Of a stretch of 44,913 nt of DNA, positions 33,232 to 43,518 are shown in pieces (positions within the stretch are counted from its first letter, which is position 1; every line of letters starts with the position of its first letter). The DNA is taken from assembly GCA_965365655.1 (NCBI GenBank), contig CBDUCN010000007.1, positions 1 to 44,913 on the forward strand, written 5' to 3'. A program made the position numbers and the translations under genes. Source of the stretch: JBFHNV01 sp965365655 (GTDB lineage: Bacteria; Pseudomonadota; Gammaproteobacteria; HK1). Below the pieces are notes generated by a model. It did not search any database. It was not told where the DNA came from and saw only the letters and a program-made list of their open reading frames with translations.

Positions 33232-34017
33232 TCACTGCGCCGCCTTCAGGTGCGCCCCGTCGCGGCGCAGAATCTCGCCGGCCAGCGCCAGATAGGCCAG
33301 CGCACCGCTCGAGTTCTTGTCGTACAGCAGCGCCGGCAGGCCGTGGCTGGGCGCCTCGGCGAGGCGCACGTTGCGCGGCACGACGGTGCTGTAGACCTTG
33401 TTGCCGAAGTGGCGCGTGAGCTGCTGCGAGACCTGGGTCGACAGGTTGTTGCGGGCGTCGAACATGGTGCGCAGCAGCCCGTCCACCTTCAGCCTCGGGT
33501 TCAGCACCTTGCGAATCTTCTCGACCGTGTCCAGCAGCGCCGTCAGCCCCTCCAGCGCGTAGTACTCGCACTGCATCGGCACCATCACCGAGTCTGCCGC
33601 GGTCAGCGCGTTCACGGTGAGCATGCTGAGCGCCGGCGGACAGTCGATGATCACGTAGTCGTAGCGCTCGCGCACCGGCTCCAGCGCGTTGCGCAGCCGG
33701 AGCTCGCGCCCCAGCTCCTCCAGCAGCGCGACCTCGGCCCCGGTGAGGTCGCTGTTGCTGGGCACCAGGTCGTAGCGGCTGTGCTCCACCGTGACCACGA
33801 CCTCGTCGAGCGGCGCCTCGTCCATCAGCAGGTCGAACGCGGAGCGGGTCACCGAGCTCTTGTCGACCCCGCTGCCCATGGTCGCGTTGCCCTGCGGATC
33901 CAGGTCCACCAGCAGGACGCGGCGCTTCATCGCCGCGAAGGACGCGCCTAGATTGATGGCGGTGGTGGTCTTGCCCACCCCACCTTTCTGGTTCGCGACG
34001 GCGATGATCTTGGACAT
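33232..34017 (-). CDS. parA: Chromosome partitioning ATPase ParA
   Basis: Walker-type ATPase that moves ParB-parS complexes over the nucleoid. The 261-residue protein has the deviant Walker A motif KGGVGKTTT near residue 11, the A' motif LLVDLDPQGNAT, and YDYVIIDCPPALS. It lacks the long N-terminal DNA-binding extension of plasmid ParA, as expected of a chromosomal (Soj-like) protein. The 99-bp gap upstream to rsmG contains TATGCT (minus strand, 34077-34082), a possible -10. Confidence 0.97.
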   Translation of the reverse strand: MSKIIAVANQKGGVGKTTTAINLGASFAAMKRRVLLVDLDPQGNATMGSGVDKSSVTRSAFDLLMDEAPLDEVVVTVEHSRYDLVPSNSDLTGAEVALLEELGRELRLRNALEPVRERYDYVIIDCPPALSMLTVNALTAADSVMVPMQCEYYALEGLTALLDTVEKIRKVLNPRLKVDGLLRTMFDARNNLSTQVSQQLTRHFGNKVYSTVVPRNVRLAEAPSHGLPALLYDKNSSGALAYLALAGEILRRDGAHLKAAQ

Positions 34018-34116
34018 TGGAGGGACGCTGAAGGCGGTGCTGCGCGCCGGCTCCGGCCGGGCTGCGCTGAGGCGCGAGCATAAAACGCGGGCGCGCCGCG
34101 GGCCAGCGCCGCGGCG

Positions 34117-34785
34117 TCACGCGCTCGCTTCGAGCACCCCGAGGTGGCGCTCGGCGGCGAGCCCGGGCACGCGCAGCGCAACCACCTCCAGGCGGTGCCC
34201 CGGCGGCGCGGCGGGCGCCTCGGCAGGGGCACGGCCCAGCATCGCGAGCAGCCGCCCGCCGGGCGCGAGCAGCCCCGGCGCCGCGGCCAGCAGCCGCGGC
34301 AGCGGCAGGCTCGCGCGGGCGATCACGGTGTCGAAGCGCCGCGCCGGGTCCAGCTCCTCGAGCCGCGCGCGGACCACCTCCACGCGCGCGAGCCCGAGCC
34401 GCTCGCGCGCGTGGAGCAGGAATCGGGTGCGCTTGAGGGCGGCGTCCAGCAGGGTCACCTCGAGCTGCGGGCACGCGATGGCCAGCACGAGCCCCGGCAG
34501 CCCGGCACCGCTTCCGACGTCGAGCACGCGCGGGCCGCGCACCCGGGACGCCACCGCGAGGCAGTCCAGCAGGTGGCGCGTGACCATCTCGGCCGGGTCG
34601 CGCACGGCGGTCAGGTTGACGCGGCGGTTCCAGTGCGCGAGGAGTTCCAGGTAGTCGAGCAGACGCTGCCGCGCGGCCGCGTCCAGCGCGACGTGCAGCG
34701 CCTGCGCCCCCGTCGCGAGGCTCTGCTCCAGCGCGTCGCGCCCGGCGATGCGCGGCGCGCCCGCGGGCTTCTCAGGCGGCGCCAA
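34117..34785 (-). CDS. rsmG: 16S rRNA (guanine-N7) methyltransferase RsmG
   Basis: Methylates G527 of 16S rRNA (E. coli numbering). The 222-residue protein has the SAM-binding motif VLDVGSGAGLPGLVLA, preceded by HWNRRVNLTAV and MVTRHLLDCLAV, which define RsmG/GidB. The C-terminus is slightly long and proline/alanine-rich. Its start overlaps the mnmG stop by 14 bp, the usual mnmG-rsmG coupling. Confidence 0.96.
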   Translation of the reverse strand: MAPPEKPAGAPRIAGRDALEQSLATGAQALHVALDAAARQRLLDYLELLAHWNRRVNLTAVRDPAEMVTRHLLDCLAVASRVRGPRVLDVGSGAGLPGLVLAIACPQLEVTLLDAALKRTRFLLHARERLGLARVEVVRARLEELDPARRFDTVIARASLPLPRLLAAAPGLLAPGGRLLAMLGRAPAEAPAAPPGHRLEVVALRVPGLAAERHLGVLEASA

Positions 34786-36655
34786 CCGCGCGGCGCTTCT
34801 TGAGGTGAACCAGCAGCAACGACACCGCCGCCGGCGTCACCCCGGAGATGCGCGACGCCTGTCCCACGGTGCGTGGCCGGTGGCGCTCCAGCTTCTCGCG
34901 CACCTCGGTGCTCAGGCCGCGCACTCCGGCATAGTCCAGGTCCCCGGGCAGCGCCGCCTGCTCCTGGCTCCGCAGCCGCTCGACCTCGCGCTGCTGGCGC
35001 TGCAGGTAGCCGTGGTAGCGGGCCTGCACCTCCACCTGCGCCGCGACCTCCGGGTCCGCGACCGCCGGGCCGAGGCCCGGCAGCGCCGTCAGCGTCGCGT
35101 AGTCCACCCCGGGGCGGCGCAGCAGCGACAGCGCGACCTCGGCCCGCGCCAGCGGTGTCCCGGTGCGCTCGGCCAGCGCGACCGCGGCGGCGTCGCCCGG
35201 CGCGATCCTGAGCGATTCGAGCCGTTCCTGCTCGCGCGCCACGGCGTCACGGCGGGCCGCGAAGCGCGCCCAGCGTGCGTCGTCCACCAGCCCCAGACGC
35301 CGTCCGGTCTCGGTGAGGCGGAGATCCGCGTTGTCCTCGCGCAGGGTCAGGCGGTACTCGGCGCGGCTGGTGAACATGCGGTACGGCTCCGACGTCCCGA
35401 GCGTGACCAGGTCGTCGATCAGCACCCCGATGTACGCCTCGTCGCGGCGCGGCCACCACGGCGGCTCTCCGCGAACGCTGCGCGCCGCGTTGAGGCCTGC
35501 GACCAGCCCCTGGGCGGCCGCCTCCTCGTAGCCCGTGGTGCCGTTGATCTGGCCGGCCAGGAACAGTCCGGGCAGATGCCGGCTGGCGAGCTCCGGCCCG
35601 AGATCGCGGGGATCGAAGAAGTCGTACTCGATCGCGTAGCCGGGCCGGGTGATGCGCGCCCGTTCCAGGCCCTCGATGCTGCGCACCAGCGCGCACTGCA
35701 CGTCGAAGGGCAGGCTGGTGGAGATGCCGTTGGGATATACCTCGTCGGTGTCCAGCCCCTCCGGCTCGAGGAACACCGAATGCCCGTCGCGCTCTCCGAA
35801 GCGCACCACCTTGTCCTCCACCGACGGGCAGTAGCGCGGCCCGGTGCCCTCGATGGCGCCGCCGTACAGCGGCGAGCGATGCAGCGCTGCACGGATGATG
35901 TCGTGGGTGCGCGGGTTCGTGCGGGTGACGTGGCACGGACGCTGCGCCGGGCGCTCGCCGGGCTCGCCGAGGAACGAGAAACGCGGCGGCGGCGCATCAC
36001 CGTGCTGCACCGCGAGGCGCGCCCAGTCGACGGACGCGCCGTCCAGGCGCGGCGGCGTGCCGGTCTTCAGCCGGCCCGTCGACGGCGCGAGCTCGCGCAG
36101 CCGCGCCGCGAGCGTGGTCGCGGCGCCCTCGCCGGCGCGGCCACCGGGGCTGCTCGCGTCGCCCACGTGCATGCGTCCCGCGAGGAAGGTACCCACGGTG
36201 AGCACCACGGCCCGGGCGCGCAGGCGCAGGCCCATCGCGGTCACGACGCCGGCGACCCGACCGCCTTCCAGCAGCAGGTCGTCCACTGACTGCTGGAACA
36301 GATCCAGCCCCGGCTGACGCTCCAGCGCGCGGCGCACGAACGCGCGGTAGCGCTGGCGGTCGATCTGGGCGCGGGTCGCGCGCACCGCGGGCCCCTTGCG
36401 CGCGTTCAGCGTGCGGAACTGGATCCCGCAGTGATCCGCCGCGACCCCCATGAGGCCGCCCAGGGCGTCGATCTCGCGCACCAGGTGCCCCTTGCCGATG
36501 CCGCCGATCGCGGGGTTGCAGCTCATCTGGCCCAGGGTGTCGATGCTGTGCGTGAGCAGCAGGGTGCGCGCGCCGGTGCGCGCCGACGCGAGCGCCGCCT
36601 CGCTGCCGGCGTGCCCGCCCCCCACCACGATGACGTCGTAGTCCGTCGCGTCCAT
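34772..36655 (-). CDS. mnmG: tRNA uridine-5-carboxymethylaminomethyl modification enzyme MnmG
   Basis: FAD-dependent partner of MnmE that builds the cmnm5 group on U34 of some tRNAs. The 627-residue protein has the N-terminal FAD fold (DVIVVGGGHAGSEAALA), SCNPAIGGIGKGHLVREIDALGG in part, the MnmG-specific PRYCPSVEDK, INGTTGYEEAAAQG, and the C-terminal helical domain (GVTPAAVSLLLVHLKKR). It is first of the mnmG-rsmG-parA-parB row. mnmE, rnpA and rpmH, often upstream, are replaced here by the divergent glyQS. Confidence 0.97.
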   Translation of the reverse strand: MDATDYDVIVVGGGHAGSEAALASARTGARTLLLTHSIDTLGQMSCNPAIGGIGKGHLVREIDALGGLMGVAADHCGIQFRTLNARKGPAVRATRAQIDRQRYRAFVRRALERQPGLDLFQQSVDDLLLEGGRVAGVVTAMGLRLRARAVVLTVGTFLAGRMHVGDASSPGGRAGEGAATTLAARLRELAPSTGRLKTGTPPRLDGASVDWARLAVQHGDAPPPRFSFLGEPGERPAQRPCHVTRTNPRTHDIIRAALHRSPLYGGAIEGTGPRYCPSVEDKVVRFGERDGHSVFLEPEGLDTDEVYPNGISTSLPFDVQCALVRSIEGLERARITRPGYAIEYDFFDPRDLGPELASRHLPGLFLAGQINGTTGYEEAAAQGLVAGLNAARSVRGEPPWWPRRDEAYIGVLIDDLVTLGTSEPYRMFTSRAEYRLTLREDNADLRLTETGRRLGLVDDARWARFAARRDAVAREQERLESLRIAPGDAAAVALAERTGTPLARAEVALSLLRRPGVDYATLTALPGLGPAVADPEVAAQVEVQARYHGYLQRQQREVERLRSQEQAALPGDLDYAGVRGLSTEVREKLERHRPRTVGQASRISGVTPAAVSLLLVHLKKRRAVGAA

Positions 36656-36758
36656 CCGGATGACCCTTTGCCCTGCCCTCGCGTGCCGGGCATCGACGCC
36701 ACGCCGCCGTCCGTCCCCGGAGGCGGCGCACCCGATGCTCCGCGGGCACGCAAAAAGC

Positions 36759-36764
36759 TATACT
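36759..36764 (+). promoter_or_regulatory. glyQ -10 element
   Basis: TATACT in AAAGCTATACTCC, about 53 nt upstream of glyQ, within the 162-bp divergent gap shared with mnmG. The correctly spaced -35 (TGCTCC at 36736-36741) is poor. No glycine riboswitch or T-box signature was seen. Confidence 0.5.
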
Positions 36765-36817
36765 CCCGCGCGCCTCCCGCCAGTGTAAATCCAGCCCACC
36801 GCGAGCACCCACACCGC

Positions 36818-37789
36818 ATGGCCACCGACGGCGAACGCGACGTCGCCACCTTTCAGGGCTTGATCCTGGCGCTGCAGGACTACTGGGCCGGCCAGGGATG
36901 CCTGCTGCAGCAGCCCCTGGACATCCAGGTGGGCGCCGGCACCTTCCACCCCGCGACCTTCCTGCGCGCGGTGGGCCCGGAGCCGTGGAGCGCCGCGTAC
37001 GTGCAGCCGTCGCGGCGGCCCACCGACGGGCGTTACGGCGAGAACCCGAACCGGCTGCAGCACTACTACCAGTTCCAGGTGGTCATCAAGCCGTCGCCGC
37101 TGAACTTCCAGGAGATGTACCTGGAGTCCCTGTACGCGCTGGGCATCGATCCGCTGGAGCACGACATCCGCTTCGTGGAGGACAACTGGGAGTCGCCCAC
37201 TCTCGGCGCATGGGGACTCGGCTGGGAGGTGTGGCTGAACGGCATGGAGATCACCCAGTTCACGTACTTCCAGCAGGTCGGCGGGCTCGAGTGCCGGCCG
37301 GTGATGGGCGAGATCGCGTACGGCGTCGAGCGCATCGCGATGTACCTGCAGAAGGTGGACAGCGTGTACGACCTGGTGTGGTCGGACAGCCCCTTCGGCA
37401 CCGTCACCTACGGCGACGTGTTCCTGCAGAACGAGCAGGAGATGTCGAAGTTCAACTTCGAGTGCGCCGACGTCGCGACGCTGTTCACGCAGTTCGACGC
37501 GGCGGAGGCGCAGTGCCTGGCGCTGACCGGACAGCAGCTTCCGCTGCCCGCCTACGAGCACGTGCTGGAGGCTTCACACCTGTTCAACCTGCTCGACGCG
37601 CGGGGCGCAATTTCGGTCACCGAGCGCCAGCGCTTCATCCTCCGCGTGCGCACCCTCGCCCGCGAGACCGCCCAGGCCTACCTCGCGCGGCGCGACGCGA
37701 TGGGCTTCCCGCTGCTCGGGGAGATGGACGCGGGCGGCGCGACCGCCGGCATCGAGGTGGACGAGGATCTCGAGGCCGAAGATGGCTGA
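36818..37789 (+). CDS. glyQ: Glycyl-tRNA synthetase alpha subunit
   Basis: Catalytic alpha chain of the bacterial alpha2beta2 GlyRS. The 323-residue protein shows the class II core (FQGLILALQDYWAGQGC, MEITQFTYFQQVGG, GEIAYGVERIAMYLQ). The ATG at 36818 gives MATDGERDVATFQG, the family start. Its last 8 bases overlap glyS, so the subunits are translationally coupled. It is transcribed away from mnmG. Confidence 0.97.
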   Translation: MATDGERDVATFQGLILALQDYWAGQGCLLQQPLDIQVGAGTFHPATFLRAVGPEPWSAAYVQPSRRPTDGRYGENPNRLQHYYQFQVVIKPSPLNFQEMYLESLYALGIDPLEHDIRFVEDNWESPTLGAWGLGWEVWLNGMEITQFTYFQQVGGLECRPVMGEIAYGVERIAMYLQKVDSVYDLVWSDSPFGTVTYGDVFLQNEQEMSKFNFECADVATLFTQFDAAEAQCLALTGQQLPLPAYEHVLEASHLFNLLDARGAISVTERQRFILRVRTLARETAQAYLARRDAMGFPLLGEMDAGGATAGIEVDEDLEAEDG

Positions 37790-39860
37790 GGGGCGCGACC
37801 TGCTGCTCGAGATCGGCACCGAGGAGCTGCCGCCCGGCGCGCTGCGGCGCATGGCCGAGGCGCTCGCCGCCGAGCTCTCCGCGCGCCTCACGGCGCGCGG
37901 CCTCGAGCATGGCGAGGTGCAGTCCTTCGCGACCCCGCGGCGCATCGCGGCGCTGGTCGCGGGCGTCGCCGAGGCGCGCCCGGACCGCGAGGTGGAGCGT
38001 CGCGGCCCGATGGTGGCCGCCGCCTTCGACGCGGACGGCACCCCCACGCGCGCGGCGGAGGGCTTCGCACGCTCGTGCGGCGTGCCGGTGGAGCACCTGC
38101 AGCGCACGACCACGGACAAGGGCGAGCAGCTCGTGCTCCGCACCACCGAGGTGGGCGAGGCCACCACCTCGCTGCTGCCGGCGCTCGCGGAGGAGGCGAT
38201 CGCCCGCATCCCGATGCCGCGGCGCATGCGCTGGGCGGACCTGGACGTGGAGTTCTCGCGCCCGGTGCACTGGGTGGTGCTGCTGTTCGGCGACGAGCCG
38301 GTGCAGACGGAGCTGCTGGGTGTCGTGGCTGGACGCACGACGCAGGGCCATCGCTTCCACAAGCCCGAGGGGATCCGCCTCGACGGCGCGGCCGACTACC
38401 CCACCGCGCTCTACGGCTCGGGACACGTGGTCGCCGATTTTCAGGCGCGACGGGAGATGGTTCGCGAGCAGGTCGAGGACGCGGCCCGCGCGCTGGGCGG
38501 CAACGCGGTGCTGGACGACGACCTGCTGGACGAGACCACTGCGCTGGTGGAATGGCCGGTCGCGGTCACCGGCGCGTTCGACCCGGGCTTCCTGCGACTG
38601 CCGGCGCCGGTGATCATGGCGGCGATGATGGGCCATCAGCGCTACTTCCCGGTGCGCGGCGAGGACGGCGCTCTGCTCGCGAACTTCATCACGATCAGCA
38701 ACATCGAGAGCAAGCACCCCGACTCGGTTCGCGAGGGCAACGAGCGCGTGCTGCGCCCGCGTCTGGCCGACGCGGCGTTCTTCTTCGACATGGACCTCGA
38801 GCGCTCGCTGCAGGACCTGCAGGCGGGCCTCGCGGACGTGGTGTACCAGAAGCGGCTCGGCAGCATGGCGGACAAGGCGGAGCGGGTCGCCCACCTCGCC
38901 GGCATCGTGGCCATCGCGCTGGGGCTGGGACCCGAGGCCGTGAAGCTCGCGCGCCGCGCCGGCCAGCTCAGCAAGTGCGACCTGCTGACCGGAATGGTCG
39001 GGGAGTTCCCGGAGCTGCAGGGCGTGATGGGACGCGAGTACGCGGCGCGCGCGGGCGAGCCGGAAGCGGTGGCCGACGCGCTGGGCGAGACCTACATGCC
39101 GCGCTTCGCGGGCGACGACATCCCGCGCACCGACATCGGACGCGCAGTCGCGCTGGCCGACAAGCTGGACACCCTGACGGGGATCTTCGGCATCGGCCAG
39201 AAGCCGAGCGGGGAGAAGGATCCGTTCGCTCTCCGGCGCACCGCCCTCGGGGCGATGCGCGTCATCATCGAGGGCGAGCTGCAGCTCAACCTGCGCAAGC
39301 TCCTCGACGCGGCCGTGGACGCCTACGGTGAGCGCATCTCCGGGGACGCCGTGGCCGACGAGGTGCACGACTTCATGCTCGATCGCCTGCGCGCCTACTT
39401 TGCCGAGCGCGGCATCAGCGCGGAGGAGTTCGCCGCGGTGCAGGCGCGAAACCCCGCGCAGCCGCTGGACTTCGCGCGACGCCTCGATGCGGTGCACGCG
39501 TTCAGCCAGATGCCGGAGGCGGCAAGCCTCGCCGCAGCCAACAAGCGCATCCAGAACATCCTGCGCCAGGTCGACCACGCGGTGGCACCGCAGGTGAAGG
39601 ACGACCTGTTCCGCGAGAACGCGGAATGGGACCTCGCGGCCAAGCTGGTCGGCCTCAAGCCGCGGGTGCAGTCGATGCTCAAGGGCGGCGACTACACCGG
39701 CGCGCTGACTGCGCTCGCGGGCCTCCGCGAGCCGGTGGACACCTTCTTCGAGCAGGTCAAGGTGATGGACGACGACGACGCGGTGCGCGACAACCGCCTC
39801 GCGCTGCTGAACGACATCCACGGCCTGTTCAGCGCGACCGCGGACATCTCACGGCTCTAG
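37782..39860 (+). CDS. glyS: Glycyl-tRNA synthetase beta subunit
   Basis: tRNA-binding beta chain of GlyRS, 692 residues, the usual length. It starts MAEGRDLLLEIGTEELPP, has MMGHQRYFPVR and the HD-like region (RVAHLAGIVAIALGL), and ends with the DALR-type anticodon-binding domain (VMDDDDAVRDNRLALLNDI in part). The stop at 39858-39860 is followed directly by the multi-hairpin element at 39861. In many gammaproteobacteria gmhB would follow. Confidence 0.97.
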   Translation: MAEGRDLLLEIGTEELPPGALRRMAEALAAELSARLTARGLEHGEVQSFATPRRIAALVAGVAEARPDREVERRGPMVAAAFDADGTPTRAAEGFARSCGVPVEHLQRTTTDKGEQLVLRTTEVGEATTSLLPALAEEAIARIPMPRRMRWADLDVEFSRPVHWVVLLFGDEPVQTELLGVVAGRTTQGHRFHKPEGIRLDGAADYPTALYGSGHVVADFQARREMVREQVEDAARALGGNAVLDDDLLDETTALVEWPVAVTGAFDPGFLRLPAPVIMAAMMGHQRYFPVRGEDGALLANFITISNIESKHPDSVREGNERVLRPRLADAAFFFDMDLERSLQDLQAGLADVVYQKRLGSMADKAERVAHLAGIVAIALGLGPEAVKLARRAGQLSKCDLLTGMVGEFPELQGVMGREYAARAGEPEAVADALGETYMPRFAGDDIPRTDIGRAVALADKLDTLTGIFGIGQKPSGEKDPFALRRTALGAMRVIIEGELQLNLRKLLDAAVDAYGERISGDAVADEVHDFMLDRLRAYFAERGISAEEFAAVQARNPAQPLDFARRLDAVHAFSQMPEAASLAAANKRIQNILRQVDHAVAPQVKDDLFRENAEWDLAAKLVGLKPRVQSMLKGGDYTGALTALAGLREPVDTFFEQVKVMDDDDAVRDNRLALLNDIHGLFSATADISRL

Positions 39861-39866
39861 CGGGCT

Positions 39867-39897
39867 GTTGAAATTCGACATCCTGTCGAATTTCAAC
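39867..39897. terminator. Perfect 14-bp hairpin directly after glyS
   Basis: GTTGAAATTCGACA, loop TCC, then TGTCGAATTTCAAC: a perfect 14-bp stem seven bases after the glyS stop. It has no T-tract, so intrinsic termination is doubtful, though the hairpin would work symmetrically for both converging genes. It is also the core of the left inverted end of the 39861-40166 element. Confidence 0.5.
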
Positions 39898-39931
39898 TCG
39901 CTTCGCGGAAGACGCGGTCTCCCGCTCGCTC

Positions 39932-39963
39932 CATGAATCGTTCACTTGCGTGATCGATTCATG
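39932..39963. repeat. Long hairpin inside the 39861-40166 element
   Basis: CATGAATCG pairs with CGATTCATG (9 bp). After one T-T mismatch the stem continues TCAC with GTGA around a TTGC loop. This 32-nt structure fills the central left part of the element. Confidence 0.7.
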
Positions 39964-39983
39964 CCGGCACATCCCTGTGCCGG
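39964..39983. repeat. CCGGCACA hairpin inside the 39861-40166 element
   Basis: CCGGCACA-TCCC-TGTGCCGG is a perfect 8-bp stem with a 4-nt loop. On the minus strand its tip reads CACAGGGATGTG, nearly the same as the TACAGGGATGTA hairpin of the repeat at 5133-5311. Confidence 0.7.
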
Positions 39984-40194
39984 ACGCAGGCCGTCGAAAA
40001 TCAACAGCCTGCCAAACAGCTGTTCCGAAACCTGCAACACGCACAGGCTCCGCTCGCGGGCTCCTTGCCGACTCCCCTCCCTGCCCCTCTCGCTCGTCAC
40101 GAGAGTGCATCGACATGGCCGCGCAGCAAGCTCGAATTCGACAGGACGTCGGATTCGAACAGCCCGTCGGGACGACGCACGCCCGTCGGCGCCG

Positions 40195-42255
<2,061 letters not shown>

Positions 42256-42422
42256 CTCGCTCGGTCCCGGGCCGGCGCGCCGCGCCCGGCCATCGCCTGC
42301 GGGCCGTCGGGTGGAAGACTACCCCGAGGACCCGGAGGATTCCTGCCGACCGTCACATCTCCGCAAGCGCGAACGGATGTCGGCGGCCGCGGGCAGCCGG
42401 CCGCAAGAGGAAGCTACCGCCT

Positions 42423-43463
42423 TCAGGCGCGCACGGCCTTGTCCGGCGCCGATGCGTCGTGGAACTCCACGTGCCGCACGCCCGGCACGAAGTTCGCGAG
42501 CCCCTGGCGCCACACGGCTCCCGGCCAGCGCAGCTCCATCACGCCGCGCCGCGGCCAGTACACCGCCGTATACAGCGTCCCGTAGCCGCGCCGGTAGGCG
42601 CGGCTGAGCAGCGGCGCGCCCAGGAACGAATCGATGAACCCGTCCACCGTCTCGTCGTTGTCGGCGAAGCGTTCGAACAGGAAGCGCTCGCGCTCCAGCG
42701 TCGCCGTGGCATGTGCATGCTCCAGCCACTCGACGCGGCCCTGGTGGTTGGTCGCGACCGGGAACTGGCGCACCGCGGCGGCACGGTCCGGCGACAGGTA
42801 GACGGTCTTGAAGCGCCCCGCACGATCCAGGACGGTGACGTTGTAGGCCATGTGGGCAGGAATGCGCTTCAGCAGCTCCACCGCCTCCTCGGTGTTGTCG
42901 CAGGTCTCGAGCACCTGGCGCAGCACCACCGGGATGCCGAAGCCGTCGCCCACCTGGGTGCGCCCGCCGAACGCCAGCGACACCACCAGCCCCGCCCCGT
43001 TCATGCCGTCCAGCACGCCCCAGAGGCAGTCCAGCATCGCGATCACCGGGCGCCCCAGCCACTCGCTGCGCAGCAGGGCGCCCTCCAGAAGGTCCGGGTG
43101 ATAGTCGTAGTTGCGGACCAGCACCGGCTCGTCACCCTCGATCCACACCGCCTGCGAGCAGCCCGTGAGATACGGGGGCGGGCGGTACAGCGAGAGCAGG
43201 CGCGCCGCCATGTCGCCGCCGCCCGCGAGCTCGACGAGGTGGTCGTACAGCGGCAGCATCTCGGGCATCGCGGCGCCGAGGCGCCGCCGCGACTCGAGGT
43301 AGCTCGGCCGCGCGGCGTCGCCCTCGGACAGGAACCACTTGCGGTACCCGTCCCAGTGGCGCTGGAAGTGCGCCTGCCAGCGCGGGCCCGCGCGCGCTTC
43401 CTCGATGGCCTCGAAGGTGAAGTGGATCGGTCGCGGCGTCTGGTGCGGACTCATCCTTGGCAT
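42423..43463 (-). CDS. C45-like autoproteolytic Ntn hydrolase / acyltransferase
   Basis: A 346-residue protein resembling the C45 family (acyl-CoA:6-aminopenicillanic acid acyltransferase and relatives). These are made as proenzymes that cut themselves to free an N-terminal cysteine. The likely cleavage is between G101 and C102 (YLTG-CSQAVW), followed by the family's RNYDYHP and the later GMNGAGLVVSLAFGG segment. Residues 1-101 would be the pro-part, unusually long and rich in R, W and aromatic residues. The substrate is unknown; family members hydrolyse or transfer acyl groups on amides. ATG 43463 or the ATG three codons later could be the start. It is 55 bp downstream of the ATP-grasp gene and probably co-transcribed, suggesting an amide-making and amide-breaking pair. 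Confidence 0.75.
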   Translation of the reverse strand: MPRMSPHQTPRPIHFTFEAIEEARAGPRWQAHFQRHWDGYRKWFLSEGDAARPSYLESRRRLGAAMPEMLPLYDHLVELAGGGDMAARLLSLYRPPPYLTGCSQAVWIEGDEPVLVRNYDYHPDLLEGALLRSEWLGRPVIAMLDCLWGVLDGMNGAGLVVSLAFGGRTQVGDGFGIPVVLRQVLETCDNTEEAVELLKRIPAHMAYNVTVLDRAGRFKTVYLSPDRAAAVRQFPVATNHQGRVEWLEHAHATATLERERFLFERFADNDETVDGFIDSFLGAPLLSRAYRRGYGTLYTAVYWPRRGVMELRWPGAVWRQGLANFVPGVRHVEFHDASAPDKAVRA

Positions 43464-43518
43464 TATGCCCGCTGCGGCGCGGGCGGCGACACGCCCGAGC
43501 CGCAGCGACTGGCCACGC

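Larger units (their letters stand above)
39861..40166. repeat. MITE-like multi-hairpin element with ~48-bp inverted ends
   Basis: A 306-bp non-coding block between the convergent glyS and histidine kinase genes. Its first 48 bases (39861-39908) and last 48 (40119-40166) are inverted copies, 39 of 48 identical by my alignment; both begin CGGGCTGTT and contain TCCTGTCGAATT. A third, internal copy of the GGCTGTTGA..TTCGAC start lies at 39993-40009, in the same orientation as the right end. Between them are several near-perfect hairpins (listed separately). No transposase is encoded and I could not see a target-site duplication. It could be a non-autonomous mobile element, a BIME-like repeat cluster, or a bidirectional terminator region. 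It accounts for almost all of the gene-free stretch 39861-40194. Confidence 0.7.

Noticed and set aside
36759..36789. Minus-strand promoter for mnmG (TTTACA and TATAGC)
   Set aside because: The spacing is 21 bp, too long for a confident sigma70 promoter.
36656..36817. oriC or DnaA boxes in the mnmG-glyQ gap
   Set aside because: No TTATCCACA-like 9-mers and no AT-rich unwinding region were seen; the origin probably lies outside the window.
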